64,000 bases of DNA from G963663365 sp963663365 (GTDB lineage Bacteria > Hinthialibacterota > Hinthialibacteria > Hinthialibacterales > G963663365). Within the stretch, counting starts at the first letter, position 1; each line of letters starts with the position of its first letter. The translations under genes were made by a program, and so were the position numbers. The stretch is from NCBI GenBank assembly GCA_963663365.2, contig CAXXIH010000004.1:496001-560000 (forward strand), given 5' to 3'. Shown one piece after another: positions 1-8,905 of this stretch. A model generated the notes under the pieces. That model was not told the DNA's origin, searched no databases, and worked only from the letters and a program-made list of their open reading frames with translations.

Positions 1-1333
1 CAAGAATCAATTCGGCTTCATCACTGTCTGCCTTTTCATGCAAGGCCAAGAGAGCCGGGACCAGTTCCACGGCATTCGCCCCCATAGACCGTATTGAAAT
101 CAGCGCCGTGCGGCGGCGGGGTGAATCATCGGCTTGCAAGGCCGTTAGCAAAATGGGCACAGCGCCGGTGGCGTTTTGCGGAAAAACCGTAGCCAAAGCC
201 GCAGCCGCTTGGAAACGCACATCCAATGAATCCGATTTGAGCAAAGGAGCCAATTCCTTGTTATTGGGCAAAACCAATGCACCCAAAAACCTACCTGCCT
301 GCAATCCGCCCAATAGGAGTTCCGCTTCAGCCGTGGCCAGCCGGATACGCGGGTACTCGATCATCTCGTAGCCGTAATCGACATTATCGAAATCTCCTGC
401 GAAATTCATTCGTAGCGCGACTTGAGACTTCCCGAAATCGAATGGAGATGGCATCGGGCCGCACGAAAACCCATTAGTATCCTCGATGAGCATTCCATAA
501 CTCTGCAATCCATTGCTGGCGGAGTAGCAGCGCGTGTTGAGCGGGCCGCTCATGGCTGAAGCCGCAATCGCCGGTCCGGGAGCAGGCGCAGGTACAGCTA
601 CGCCACCACCAACCACAACAGATGCAGTGACAGTGCCGCCCGTGTTCACAGTGCTGCTCAAAGACGCACCGGCTGTGCTCATTGCTACAGTCTGCGGCGC
701 CGTTGCTTGCATACCGCCCGGCGCGCCACCATAAGTTCCGGAAGATATAGCCGGTGTACCGGTTACATTCTGTGGAACAACACCCCCACCCACAGAAGGG
801 GAAACGGAAGCAACCGTGCCCGCTGCCGTCGTCGCAGTTGTTGGGGCGCCGGCCGCTGGAGCTCCCGCGGGGGGTAATGTCACAGGAGTTGGCTTCGCCA
901 ATGCGCCATAAGGACCTTCAACCGCCGCGATCCAAAGATAGACCGTTTCAGTGCTTACTCCGGGAATGGCTGTCAGGCGCACGCCTACTGGTTTGATTCT
1001 GAATTTGTCTCCAATTGCGGGAAGCTGGCCGAGGTAGGCCACAGGAGTCGTCAAAAACACCGGAGCCAACTGGGGCTCATAGGCGGTGGCAGTGGCATCG
1101 GAAATATTCCACCTCCACATACGGTAAATCGGCATTTGCGTGCTATCGACGGTGAATGTCATAGCCGCACGTAGGACATCCTGGAGTTGTCGTTGCGCTT
1201 CAACTACATGCGCACGCTCTTGTACCCGCTCAAAACGCGAAAAGACAAGTATGAAGAGGACCGAAATCACAGCCAGTGCAACGGCCCCTTCAACGAGTAC
1301 TTTCCAAGTTAGCCATTGTCTCGCTTTCGGCAT
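1..1333 (-). CDS. Pseudopilin-like protein with HEAT-type repeats (C-terminus outside window)
   Basis: Open frame of at least 444 codons from the ATG at 1333 to the left edge, without a stop. The N-terminus (MPKARQWLTWKVLVEGAVAL) is one membrane helix with a Glu at the pseudopilin +5-like place (VLVE against TLIE), but it lacks the usual Gly-Phe cleavage site. An amphipathic stretch follows, then TTPVAYLGQLP at about residue 95, a Pro/Ala/Gly/Thr-rich linker at about residues 150-255, and YSASNGLQSYG at about residue 270. These motifs match the two pseudopilins at 54-55.5 kb (TTPVSYIAQIP, YDASNGLYSYG). From about residue 330 the protein turns to HEAT-like helical repeats (DVRFQAAAALA, SPRRRTALISI). 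Inferred role: a membrane-anchored, periplasmic or surface scaffold of the same family as the pseudopilins. Function unknown; the gene is convincing from its length and coherent domains. Confidence 0.8.
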   Translation of the reverse strand, partial: MPKARQWLTWKVLVEGAVALAVISVLFILVFSRFERVQERAHVVEAQRQLQDVLRAAMTFTVDSTQMPIYRMWRWNISDATATAYEPQLAPVFLTTPVAYLGQLPAIGDKFRIKPVGVRLTAIPGVSTETVYLWIAAVEGPYGALAKPTPVTLPPAGAPAAGAPTTATTAAGTVASVSPSVGGGVVPQNVTGTPAISSGTYGGAPGGMQATAPQTVAMSTAGASLSSTVNTGGTVTASVVVGGGVAVPAPAPGPAIAASAMSGPLNTRCYSASNGLQSYGMLIEDTNGFSCGPMPSPFDFGKSQVALRMNFAGDFDNVDYGYEMIEYPRIRLATAEAELLLGGLQAGRFLGALVLPNNKELAPLLKSDSLDVRFQAAAALATVFPQNATGAVPILLTALQADDSPRRRTALISIRSMGANAVELVPALLALHEKADSDEAELIL

Positions 1334-1438
1334 CCCGCACACTCCCATAGCGCCTGCGCATCGTTTGAAATGTCTCGCCGATTAAAACGTAGTACAAAAA
1401 CGTTGTTTTATCGAATAAACGAAATCGATGCCGGTTAG

Positions 1439-2428
1439 TCACGCCTTCGTAATGGCATCGATAGCCGATAATTCCTCATCGGAAAACGAGCGGTTTTCCA
1501 ATGCTTGTACATTTTCTTCGATTTGCCGAATGTTTGAAGCACCAATCAAGGCGGAGGTAATTCGCGGATCACGAAGAATCCAAACCAACGCCATCTGTGC
1601 CAAAGATTGGCCGCGCTTCTTCGCAATCTCATTGAGTTGCCGGACTTTGCTCAGATTCTCTGGTGTGATGTTGTTCTTCCGGGCTTCCTCGGGCCAATGC
1701 AAGGCGGCTCGCGAATCGTCGGGCACTCCATCCAAATACTTATCTGTTAATAATCCCTGGGCGAGCGGACAAAAAGGTATGACGCCGCTGCCATGCCGGT
1801 GCGTATGATCCAATAGATTGCTTTCGATTTCCCGGTGCAGCAGATTGTAGCGGGGCTGATGAATTGTAATGGGATTCCAATCATGACGCTCAATAATGCG
1901 AACGGCATCGCAATAATGGGCTCCCGGGAAGTTACTGACGCCTACATAAAGGGCTTTGCCTTGTTTCACAATCAGATCCAAGGCGGCGAGTGTTTCTTCC
2001 AAGGGGGTCTCAGGATCGGGACGATGGGCGTAAAAAATATCCACATAATCCAGTTGAAGACGCTTGAGCGACTGATCCAGGCTGGCCACCAAATACTTCT
2101 TGGAAAGCCATTCGCCATAAGGGCCCGGCCACATCAGATATCCGGCCTTGCTGGAAATAATTAATTCATCCCGGGGCATATCTTTGAGAATTTTGCCTAC
2201 AACGCGCTCGGCATTCCCCGGGGGCACTCCATAATTATTAGCCAGATCAAAGTGGGTTATCCCGAGGTCGAAAGCACGGAATAGGCATTCCCGGGCTACG
2301 TCTTCTCCACGATAGCCGCCAAAGGTTTCCCAAGCACCCAAGGAGATTTCGGGCAGAAGCAGGCCCGAACGGCCACAACGCCGGTAGGTCATCGAATCGT
2401 ATCGTTGGGGATTAAACTCCACAGCCAT
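1439..2428 (-). CDS. Aldo/keto reductase, glyceraldehyde-3-phosphate reductase/Kv-beta-like
   Basis: A 329-residue cytoplasmic NADPH-dependent (beta/alpha)8 oxidoreductase. The N-terminus (TYRRCGRSGLLLPEISLGAW) and the GGYRGEDVARECLFRAFDLG segment are typical of the YghZ/MgrA branch, which reduces L-glyceraldehyde 3-phosphate and other aldehydes. The catalytic tetrad is visible: Asp and Tyr in HFDLANNYG, Lys in ISSKAGY, His in IFYAHRPDP. The C-terminal ITSALIGASNIRQIEENV is the usual cofactor 2'-phosphate-binding segment. Length is normal and no signal peptide is seen, unlike the second aldo/keto reductase at 5.75 kb. It stands alone on the minus strand, divergent from the sugar-oxidoreductase genes. 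Substrate is not certain. Confidence 0.92.
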   Translation of the reverse strand: MAVEFNPQRYDSMTYRRCGRSGLLLPEISLGAWETFGGYRGEDVARECLFRAFDLGITHFDLANNYGVPPGNAERVVGKILKDMPRDELIISSKAGYLMWPGPYGEWLSKKYLVASLDQSLKRLQLDYVDIFYAHRPDPETPLEETLAALDLIVKQGKALYVGVSNFPGAHYCDAVRIIERHDWNPITIHQPRYNLLHREIESNLLDHTHRHGSGVIPFCPLAQGLLTDKYLDGVPDDSRAALHWPEEARKNNITPENLSKVRQLNEIAKKRGQSLAQMALVWILRDPRITSALIGASNIRQIEENVQALENRSFSDEELSAIDAITKA

Positions 2429-2685
2429 CGCTAAACCTCAGAGATTTATAGAATTGCGTCGCGAACCCAAATCCTGCAACGCACTTAACTATAAGTGCTT
2501 ACTCTTCACGAAGTAACCGGTCCCAGGGATAGCGATACAAAAGGCAGACAGATTGTACGCAAAAAATTGCGTACTCCGCAGGTCCCCGGAAATTCGGAAG
2601 AGTGTTATCCTTATTGCCACCTGAGGGCAGAGTTCGATTCATGCTGAATTCGGGTTAAGCGCTTTAGGCGCGAAGGAGGACTTTC

Positions 2686-3264
2686 ATGTCAATGCACGGT
2701 ACAAAAGTCACAGCAAAGGAGATACGGATACCCATCGGAGAGTGTCCATGGTGTGGCACCGAGCGTGTAACGTTGAGGGATTATCTTTGCTACCATAGCG
2801 TGAATTTATGCTGCCATGAGATTTTTCGAGCCTTGGCCAGCAAAGCCAGTTTGGCCCTCAGGCATTTTCCGAACAATAAAGTAGATACCGGGGATTCATG
2901 GAAAGAATACTTAAATACATTTCTTGAAATCGTAAAAGCCGACAAACGGTCATACGAACGTTTTAAACCTCTTCTGGACAAGATTGAAGCATTTCAAGTT
3001 GAGTATGATGGCGAGTTGTTCGACTTCTTCGAGTTTTTAGTCAAACTCTACGTCGCACGCGGGTATATTGAAATGCGTGGCGGAATGCGCGATGAACTGC
3101 AAAAACAATGTTTGGTCTGTAGCAAGGAACTTCCCGAAGGTTTTAAACATGAAATTTGCAGATCGTGCATGGAACACGTCGGTCAACCGGAAGCCGATTT
3201 TGAAGTCGAACACTCCACCGTTGAGGCGCCCAAACGTACAGGCATGCACTTTAAAAGAGATTAA
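2686..3264 (+). CDS. Hypothetical protein with two zinc-ribbon-like cysteine clusters
   Basis: 192 residues, no recognised family. Cys-rich ends suggest metal binding: CPWCG at about residue 20 followed by CYHSVNLCC, and near the C-terminus CLVC followed by CRSC. The middle is helical and charged (residues about 50-130). A strong ribosome-binding site (gaaggagga) lies just before the ATG. It is co-directional with the Gfo/Idh/MocA gene 23 bp downstream, so the two are probably co-transcribed. No signal peptide or membrane segment. It could be a cytoplasmic regulator or adaptor; nothing in the sequence decides this. Confidence 0.75.
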   Translation: MSMHGTKVTAKEIRIPIGECPWCGTERVTLRDYLCYHSVNLCCHEIFRALASKASLALRHFPNNKVDTGDSWKEYLNTFLEIVKADKRSYERFKPLLDKIEAFQVEYDGELFDFFEFLVKLYVARGYIEMRGGMRDELQKQCLVCSKELPEGFKHEICRSCMEHVGQPEADFEVEHSTVEAPKRTGMHFKRD

Positions 3265-3287
3265 ATATCTAGCAGGGAGACAATCCG

Positions 3288-4532
3288 ATGAGCAGCAAAC
3301 AGATCGGACGGCGGTCATTTTTATCCAGAACAGCGAGTGTAGCGGCAATCACGCCCTTAGCGGCGTCATCCTACGCTCGTGTAATAGGCAGCAACGACCG
3401 GATTTCGGTGGGTATTATCGGCTGCGGAAGCCGAGGCAATGCGCTTCTCCGGGATTTTTCCAACAATGCCCAAGAAGGTAATGCAGAAATCGTGGCAGTT
3501 TGCGATATTTGGAATCAACGCCGCGAAGAAACTCGCGAACGTGTCGGTGAACAGCAAAAAGGAAGGATACCCCGGGCAATTATCTCTTATCCGGAATTGC
3601 TCGGCTGTGAAGAAATCGACGCTGTCATCATCGCCACAATTGACCATCAGCATCCGGTTATGCTTAAGGATGCCGCAGAACAAAAGAAAGATGTTTATGT
3701 CGAAAAGCCGCTCTCTATTGAATGGAAGTATTTAAAACAAGCATTCAAAGCCGTCCAAGACAATAACATCGTCGTACAGAACGGCACACAACTGCGTAGC
3801 TGGCCCTCCTTTAATGGTTGCCGCGAGTTTGTACAAAGCGGCGCTCTTGGAAAGATACTTCGGTGCGAACAAGCACGCAGCAGTTATCGTCCTTATTGGC
3901 ATAGTTACAAAGGGTATTTGGAGGAAAAGGATACGGATTGGAAGGCTTTCTTGATGCATGCGCCCAAACGTCCTTGGGATGCCGATGTTTATACGGCCTG
4001 GATGGGGTATCGCCCGTTCTCCAATGGCGCGTTGGGCGGAATGATGTCGCACTTTATCGATTTGGTGCATTTCATCACCGGCGCACAAGCCCCGCATTCC
4101 GCCGTGGCCGGTGGTGGGATTTATGTCTGGAAAGACGCACGCACGGTTCCCGATGCCATCCAAGCCACAATGGAATATCCCGAGGAATTTCAGGTCTCTT
4201 ATTGCTCCAATTATGGAAGCGGCGGTGCAAATTATTTCCGCATCATCGGCACGAAGGGCGTTATGGACTTGAACGATTGGAATCAGCCGGTTGTCAGTGG
4301 AGAGGGAAGCGAAGACCCCGACCGCATTGCCGAAAAGCAAAATATCGAGCCAATCCCCCGCGATCCGCACATGCTCAACTGGCTCAAATGCATACGCAGC
4401 CGGAAACAACCGAATGCCGGAATCGATGCCGGATTCAGCCACGCAGTGGCCGCCATCATGAGCGATGAGGCGTTTTTAACCGGCCGCCGAATGATTTACG
4501 ATCCCGAACGCCGGAAAATCAAGAAAGTCTAA
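3288..4532 (+). CDS. Tat-exported Gfo/Idh/MocA family NAD(P)-dependent oxidoreductase
   Basis: 414 residues. The N-terminus carries a twin-arginine signal (RRSFLSRTASVAAITPLAA) with a likely Ala-X-Ala cleavage, so the protein is exported folded to the periplasm with its cofactor. A Rossmann domain follows (VGIIGCGSRGNALL at about residue 42), then the family signature with the catalytic Lys (YVEKPLSIEWKYL, about residue 140), and the C-terminal alpha/beta domain with GGMMSHFIDLVHFITGAQ. Family members oxidise or reduce sugars and inositols. Exported members of this kind are abundant in Planctomycetes-like polysaccharide degraders beside DUF1080 proteins, as here: the DUF1080 lipoprotein lies convergently 16 bp away. 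A joint role in 3-keto-sugar metabolism is inference. Confidence 0.93.
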   Translation: MSSKQIGRRSFLSRTASVAAITPLAASSYARVIGSNDRISVGIIGCGSRGNALLRDFSNNAQEGNAEIVAVCDIWNQRREETRERVGEQQKGRIPRAIISYPELLGCEEIDAVIIATIDHQHPVMLKDAAEQKKDVYVEKPLSIEWKYLKQAFKAVQDNNIVVQNGTQLRSWPSFNGCREFVQSGALGKILRCEQARSSYRPYWHSYKGYLEEKDTDWKAFLMHAPKRPWDADVYTAWMGYRPFSNGALGGMMSHFIDLVHFITGAQAPHSAVAGGGIYVWKDARTVPDAIQATMEYPEEFQVSYCSNYGSGGANYFRIIGTKGVMDLNDWNQPVVSGEGSEDPDRIAEKQNIEPIPRDPHMLNWLKCIRSRKQPNAGIDAGFSHAVAAIMSDEAFLTGRRMIYDPERRKIKKV

Positions 4533-4548
4533 AGTCTTACAATTCCCT

Positions 4549-5235
4549 TTACTTTAGGGGCCGGACACGAGGATTCTTGACCTCAACGATGGCGTAACGG
4601 TCATGCGGATCCCCATGCACCTGCATAACAAAATGTCCACGTAAGGACCGGTCATTTGTGATATCACAAGCCGGTTGGCCGTTCACCCAGGTCTGTATCC
4701 GATTTCCTTCACAACGAACCCGGATTTCGTTCCAATCGCCGACTTTGTGCAAATCAAAGGGGGCGGCGGTGATATTGTAAATGCTGCCGGTGGGGTATCC
4801 CCGGTCCGAATCACAGACTTGCGCTTCATATCCCTCGTGTGAGAAACGGCTTCTCACACCCTCGGGAATGCGAAAATCGATTCCGCTATTGGCTCCCGGC
4901 GGAAGTCGAATATCAACTACATAATCAAAATCATCGAACAACTGTTTGTTGATAAGATAGCTGTTGCTTTTTTCCTGTGTATTCCACCCATAAATAACAG
5001 GGACTTCGCCATCGCCTTCCGAAATCATGCGTGTAGTCCATTCCGCGCTACCTACATCAATCCAGTCATCAAGATCATGCCCGTTGGCCAGCGATATCCA
5101 ACCATCGGAATCGTATGTCGGCTTGGCGTGCTCAGGAGTTGTTGTGCAGCCCGCAATAATCAGTACAGAAGCCGACAGAACCGCCAATACATGGATTCGC
5201 ATCAACGTTTGTTTATAAATCATCTTCATCACCAT
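4549..5235 (-). CDS. DUF1080 (3-keto-disaccharide hydrolase-like) lipoprotein
   Basis: A concanavalin-like beta-sandwich of the DUF1080 family; characterised relatives bind or hydrolyse 3-keto-glucosides. After a hydrophobic leader, the lipobox IIAGC marks lipidation and anchoring. The domain begins at DGWISLANGHDLDDWID, a version of the family's usual phrase with gluW-like Leu/Asp/Trp residues, and includes SGIDFRIPEG, YEAQVCDS and WNEIRVRCEGNRIQTWVNG, all typical. The frame is open to an ATG at 5301, but that adds an unlikely pre-leader stretch without a ribosome-binding site. One of the clustered Met codons at 5223-5235 is preferred, with low certainty about which. Convergent with the Gfo/Idh/MocA gene. 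Confidence 0.88.
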   Translation of the reverse strand: MVMKMIYKQTLMRIHVLAVLSASVLIIAGCTTTPEHAKPTYDSDGWISLANGHDLDDWIDVGSAEWTTRMISEGDGEVPVIYGWNTQEKSNSYLINKQLFDDFDYVVDIRLPPGANSGIDFRIPEGVRSRFSHEGYEAQVCDSDRGYPTGSIYNITAAPFDLHKVGDWNEIRVRCEGNRIQTWVNGQPACDITNDRSLRGHFVMQVHGDPHDRYAIVEVKNPRVRPLK

Positions 5236-5407
5236 TTTTCGATAAGACTTTGAACGAGCAAGAATAACAGAATCAAAGACAAAACACCTACAGAAGCTCA
5301 TATTCGTTTACAGATATTTTAAGATAATATCCAACGTGGCTCACTTTATTGCCGCCCAAGGCATCGGTAGGATTTGTTAAGCCAAAGGACAGTGACTGAG
5401 GATATCA

Positions 5408-5710
5408 ATGCATACCCACATCGTTTTTTTCTGGTTAGATAAACACGCCGATGAGGCGGAACGAAAAAGTCTAACGGAAGATTGTTTCATACTTCTTGAA
5501 CCGATTGAAACCGTGAAAGAACTACGAGTGGGCGCGCCCTCCGGAACATCCCGTCCGATTGTGGATCGGACTTATGACCTGGCCATTGTGGTCACATTTG
5601 AAGACCTGGCAGGTCACGATACGTACCAAGATCATCCACTCCACCACGAATTCGTTGAAAAACACAAAGGATACTGGGCCAAATGCCTGGTTTATGACAT
5701 CGCTTCTTAA
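5408..5710 (+). CDS. Dabb (stress-responsive alpha/beta-barrel) family protein
   Basis: 100 residues, the size of a single ferredoxin-like Dabb domain. The family pattern is present: an N-terminal strand HTHIVFFWL, the central YDLAIVVTFEDLAGHDTYQDHPLHHEFV and a final strand CLVYDIAS. Dabb proteins dimerise into small barrels; some cyclise or bind small molecules, most are uncharacterised. No signal peptide. It lies directly upstream of the exported aldo/keto reductase (40 bp gap) and is likely co-transcribed with it; similar pairings occur in sugar-degradation loci of planctomycete-like bacteria (recollection). Confidence 0.88.
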   Translation: MHTHIVFFWLDKHADEAERKSLTEDCFILLEPIETVKELRVGAPSGTSRPIVDRTYDLAIVVTFEDLAGHDTYQDHPLHHEFVEKHKGYWAKCLVYDIAS

Positions 5711-5750
5711 ATTCCCGGCATTTGCGCCGACGTCACCGAAAGGAAAAGCA

Positions 5751-6650
5751 ATGCACGATCTTTCACGCCGCGCTTTTATCAAAAACACCGCTCTGGGCGC
5801 ATCGGCCTTGGTCGCCGGATGTTCTTCTATTCAGTCTTTCGGCAAGGCTTCAGCAACAGACCGTGTAAAGCTGGGTGCTACGGGTGTCTCTCTGCCGCGG
5901 GTGGCCATGGGCACCGGCACACGGGGCTGGAAAAAAGTCTCTGACCAAACCAAGCTGGGAAAAGAGGGTTTTTCCCGTCTGATTGCCCATGGTGTTGACC
6001 ATGGCTTGGCGTTCATCGATTCGGCCGACCTCTACGGTTCGCATGAATACGTACGCTATGCGCTTAAAACCGAGAAAATTCCGCGCGATAAAGTCACGAT
6101 CCTTTCAAAAATATGGTTTGCCGAAGCGCCGGAAATGACACCCACAAGCACGGCAAAGCCGGAACTAGACCGGTTCAGGAAAGAACTGGGCGTTGACATG
6201 ATCGATATCTGCCTGATCCATTGTGTCACCGCTCCCGACTGGCCGTCTCAATTAGAGCGTATGCGTGATGAACTTTCCGAATTAAAAGAAAAAGGCGTTG
6301 TGCGTGCTGTTGGTTGTTCATGCCATACCCACGCCGCGCTTAAAGAGGCGATCGACAATCCTTGGGTGGATGTTGTGCTGGCACGCATCAATTACGATCA
6401 CAAACGCATGGATGATGATGCGACCACTGATGAAACCGCGCAGACATTGAAACGCGCCCGCGCCAAAGGCAAAGGTGTTCTAGGTATGAAGATTTTCGGG
6501 TGCGGCGATCTCACAAATCCCGAGCAGCGAAACGCCTCGCTTCAATATGTGCTCGGTAACGAGCTGGTCGATGCCATGACCATCGGCTTCACATCGCCCG
6601 AACAGATTGATGACGCTACAGCCAATATTGACCGTGTGCTTCAGGCATGA
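5751..6650 (+). CDS. Exported aldo/keto reductase with twin-arginine/lipoprotein leader
   Basis: About 299 residues starting at the ATG at 5751, which follows an aaagga motif. The open frame extends upstream to 5559, but that part overlaps the Dabb gene and is not coding. The leader SRRAFIKNTALGASALVAGC combines a twin-arginine motif with a lipobox-like ending, so the enzyme is probably exported folded and perhaps lipidated. The body is an aldo/keto reductase barrel: SLPRVAMGTGTRGW, FIDSADLYGSHEYV (Asp and Tyr of the tetrad), ILSKIWF (Lys) and DICLIHCV (His). With the Tat-exported Gfo/Idh/MocA enzyme it suggests periplasmic sugar or aldehyde redox chemistry (inference). Confidence 0.9.
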   Translation: MHDLSRRAFIKNTALGASALVAGCSSIQSFGKASATDRVKLGATGVSLPRVAMGTGTRGWKKVSDQTKLGKEGFSRLIAHGVDHGLAFIDSADLYGSHEYVRYALKTEKIPRDKVTILSKIWFAEAPEMTPTSTAKPELDRFRKELGVDMIDICLIHCVTAPDWPSQLERMRDELSELKEKGVVRAVGCSCHTHAALKEAIDNPWVDVVLARINYDHKRMDDDATTDETAQTLKRARAKGKGVLGMKIFGCGDLTNPEQRNASLQYVLGNELVDAMTIGFTSPEQIDDATANIDRVLQA

Positions 6651-6780
6651 TGCACAGAATTTTATAATTTGATTAATTGCATGTGAATTACTATCTAATT
6701 TGCAGTTGAATTGCCGAATGTCCGGTTTTTGCCTTTCATTTGCAGAGACCGAATTGAAAAACACGCTATCCTGCTGAATT

Positions 6781-7998
6781 ATGAGGATTCTTTTTGTCCT
6801 GCCGCAAATTCCTTATCCACCGGAAAGCGGTGGACGTATTGTTACGTGGAATATGCTGCGGCGGTTCGCCGATAAGCATGAATGTTGGGTGACATGCCTC
6901 TATCACCATCCTGGCGAGCTTTCGGCTCTGCCGGTTGTGCGCGAGCAGGTCCGTGAGATTGCGGCATTCCGCGCCGGTCCACGGCTCTCCCCGTGGCGCT
7001 TTCTCCGTTCCCTTCTTGAAAACAAACCATACAAGGCTGTCCGTTTCCGGAACGCAAAAATGGCGGCCTATATCCAAGAAATCATCCGGCGCGAACGGAT
7101 CGAAGTCATCCATGCCCAGAACTTTTATGCGGCTCAATATGTCACCGGCCATGAGCCATGTTTGCGCGTCCACTACAAAGAGAATATCGAAGGTCTGGTC
7201 ATGGCCCGGTATGCGGAGATCGCAGGCCCGCCTTGGTCGTGGACGCTACCGCTCGAAGCGTGGCGAACACTCAATTTTGAACGCCGCCTGCTTTCGCGCT
7301 TCCATCACATTCTTTCGATCTCCAATATCGAAACCGAAGTACTCCAACATTGGAGCACCGGTCCCCAGATAACCTATTGCCCGCCGGGTGTGGACTTGGA
7401 GGCTCATCCTTTGCTTCCAATCGCTTATAAAAACGGAGCGGCCGGGCTCAATGTTCTTTTTGCGGGAACAATGTCTTATCCGCCCAATGACCGGGCGGCT
7501 CGCTGGCTATTGGATGAGATATGGCCGCTTGTTTATCCGGTCTGCCAGCGGGCGACGCTATCCATTGTGGGGCATGGCCCCCGGCCTTGGCTCTTGGAGC
7601 GAAACGGGAAACAAGGCGTCGAAGTTACCGGCAGCGTTCCGGATATGCGCCCTTATTATGAAAAAGCAGCGGTTGTCGTATTGCCACTTCAAATCGGAGG
7701 CGGTGTGAAACTTAAACTCCTGGAAGCAATGGCATTCGGACGGCCTGTGGTGAGTACACCCATCGGCGCGGAAGGACTTGATCTGAAACGGGGCCGTGAG
7801 ATTGAAATTGCTGAAAGTGCCGTGGATTTTGCCAAACGTATCGTCGAACTGCTTAAAGACGTGGAGCGCCGTGAGCAATTTGTGAATAACGCACGCAAGA
7901 TGCTCGAGCGTGATCATAACTGGGATCAACTCGTTACCGCGCAAATCGCCAATTATGAGCAATGGCTAAAAGATGCCGAATTGCCTGCCGGCTCTTAA
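6781..7998 (+). CDS. Family 4-type glycosyltransferase (GT-B fold)
   Basis: 405 residues with the two-domain GT-B layout. N-terminal: MRILFVLPQIPYPPESGGRI (glycine-rich acceptor loop), then EVIHAQNFYAAQYV. C-terminal: NVLFAGTMSYPPNDRAARWL, ATLSIVGHGP and the donor-binding E-x7-E-like region VVVLPLQIGGGVKLKLLEAMAFGRPVVSTPIGAEGL. The opening resembles glycosyltransferases of exosortase/PEP-CTERM polysaccharide systems, but no such system is visible here, so the substrate stays open. No membrane segment; probably acts at the cytoplasmic membrane in glycan assembly. Convergent with the next gene (16 bp apart). Confidence 0.88.
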   Translation: MRILFVLPQIPYPPESGGRIVTWNMLRRFADKHECWVTCLYHHPGELSALPVVREQVREIAAFRAGPRLSPWRFLRSLLENKPYKAVRFRNAKMAAYIQEIIRRERIEVIHAQNFYAAQYVTGHEPCLRVHYKENIEGLVMARYAEIAGPPWSWTLPLEAWRTLNFERRLLSRFHHILSISNIETEVLQHWSTGPQITYCPPGVDLEAHPLLPIAYKNGAAGLNVLFAGTMSYPPNDRAARWLLDEIWPLVYPVCQRATLSIVGHGPRPWLLERNGKQGVEVTGSVPDMRPYYEKAAVVVLPLQIGGGVKLKLLEAMAFGRPVVSTPIGAEGLDLKRGREIEIAESAVDFAKRIVELLKDVERREQFVNNARKMLERDHNWDQLVTAQIANYEQWLKDAELPAGS

Positions 7999-8014
7999 GA
8001 TTCCAATCTTCAAA

Positions 8015-8905
8015 TCACCCGATAGAAGCCAGATACGCAAGGAATTGTTTCGCGTAGCGATCCAGGTTCGCCTCATCGCCGCCCCCTCGGACCGGCGAAC
8101 ACATCTCGTAGTTGGCCCAGCCATCGAATCCGCCTTCTTTAAGGCCCCGGAAGAAAGACGCGTAATCGATTGTCCCTTCGCCCATGGGCACAGCCCGGGC
8201 TAAATCCGGATCTAGGCGCCGGTAGTTGACCGCATCAGGCACATAAGAATATCGCGGGAACCGCACATAGTCGGCGCAGGTTGTCGCCACAGTGAACGGT
8301 GCGGCTTTTTTAGCGGATATATAAAGGTCCTCTCCCCGCAATGCAGGCGACCAAGCATCGTACATGGCTTTTACATTGGGCCGGTTTATATCCTGAAGCA
8401 TTTCCAGATAAGCATCGGTATGCAGACCCAGATCGTGGTGGTTCTGTATACCTAACGTCACGTCCATGGATTCGACGGCATCCGAACACCATTTAAGGGC
8501 ATCCACACACCGCCCCCAGAGCACGGCGGGAGATTGTCCGGGCACTTCATACCCGGTGAACAGACGCACCAAACGGCAGTTGAGGTCCACGGCCAATTGG
8601 GCCAGTTCCTGCACATACTTGACCTGAATCTCAACGATGGGGACCTCCATCGATTCCAATCCCGCGGTGAAGTTGGTATAGCCCGCAATACATGCGACTT
8701 CGATTTGTGTCTGTTCCACTTTGTTGCGCAGCTGACGCCGCCGTTCTGCGTCGATATCCATAATGGAGGCATGCGGGCGCTTGCCCATAAGCATCACTCC
8801 GTCATAGCCAAGGGCTTTAGTCCGGTCGATAAACATGGGTAGGTCAAGACGCGCCTGGCCCCAAAGTCCTGCGTAGCTAACGGAAAAAAGAGCGGTTTTC
8901 ATCAT
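8015..8905 (-). CDS. Sugar phosphate isomerase/epimerase-like protein (xylose isomerase-like TIM barrel)
   Basis: About 296 residues. The start is taken at the ATG at 8905 (MMKTALFSVSYAGLWG) because aaaggaaa stands about 10 bases upstream; the frame is open to 8947 without such a site. Barrel motifs of the AP-endonuclease-2/xylose-isomerase superfamily are present: GYDGVMLMG, VACIAGYTNF, CRLVRLFTGYE, LGIQNHHDLGLH (metal-binding His/Glu region), NVKAMYDAWSPAL and DGWANYEMCSPV (late Glu). Relatives isomerise or epimerise keto-sugars, inosose or hydroxypyruvate with a divalent metal. No signal peptide. The family is too diverse to name a substrate, but the surrounding sugar oxidoreductases fit. 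Confidence 0.88.
   Translation of the reverse strand: MMKTALFSVSYAGLWGQARLDLPMFIDRTKALGYDGVMLMGKRPHASIMDIDAERRRQLRNKVEQTQIEVACIAGYTNFTAGLESMEVPIVEIQVKYVQELAQLAVDLNCRLVRLFTGYEVPGQSPAVLWGRCVDALKWCSDAVESMDVTLGIQNHHDLGLHTDAYLEMLQDINRPNVKAMYDAWSPALRGEDLYISAKKAAPFTVATTCADYVRFPRYSYVPDAVNYRRLDPDLARAVPMGEGTIDYASFFRGLKEGGFDGWANYEMCSPVRGGGDEANLDRYAKQFLAYLASIG

Noticed and set aside
3732..4442. 236-codon minus-strand frame inside the Gfo/Idh/MocA gene
   Set aside because: Antisense shadow; plus strand is clearly the coding one.
5559..5750. Upstream extension of the exported aldo/keto reductase
   Set aside because: It overlaps the Dabb gene; the twin-arginine leader starts at 5751.
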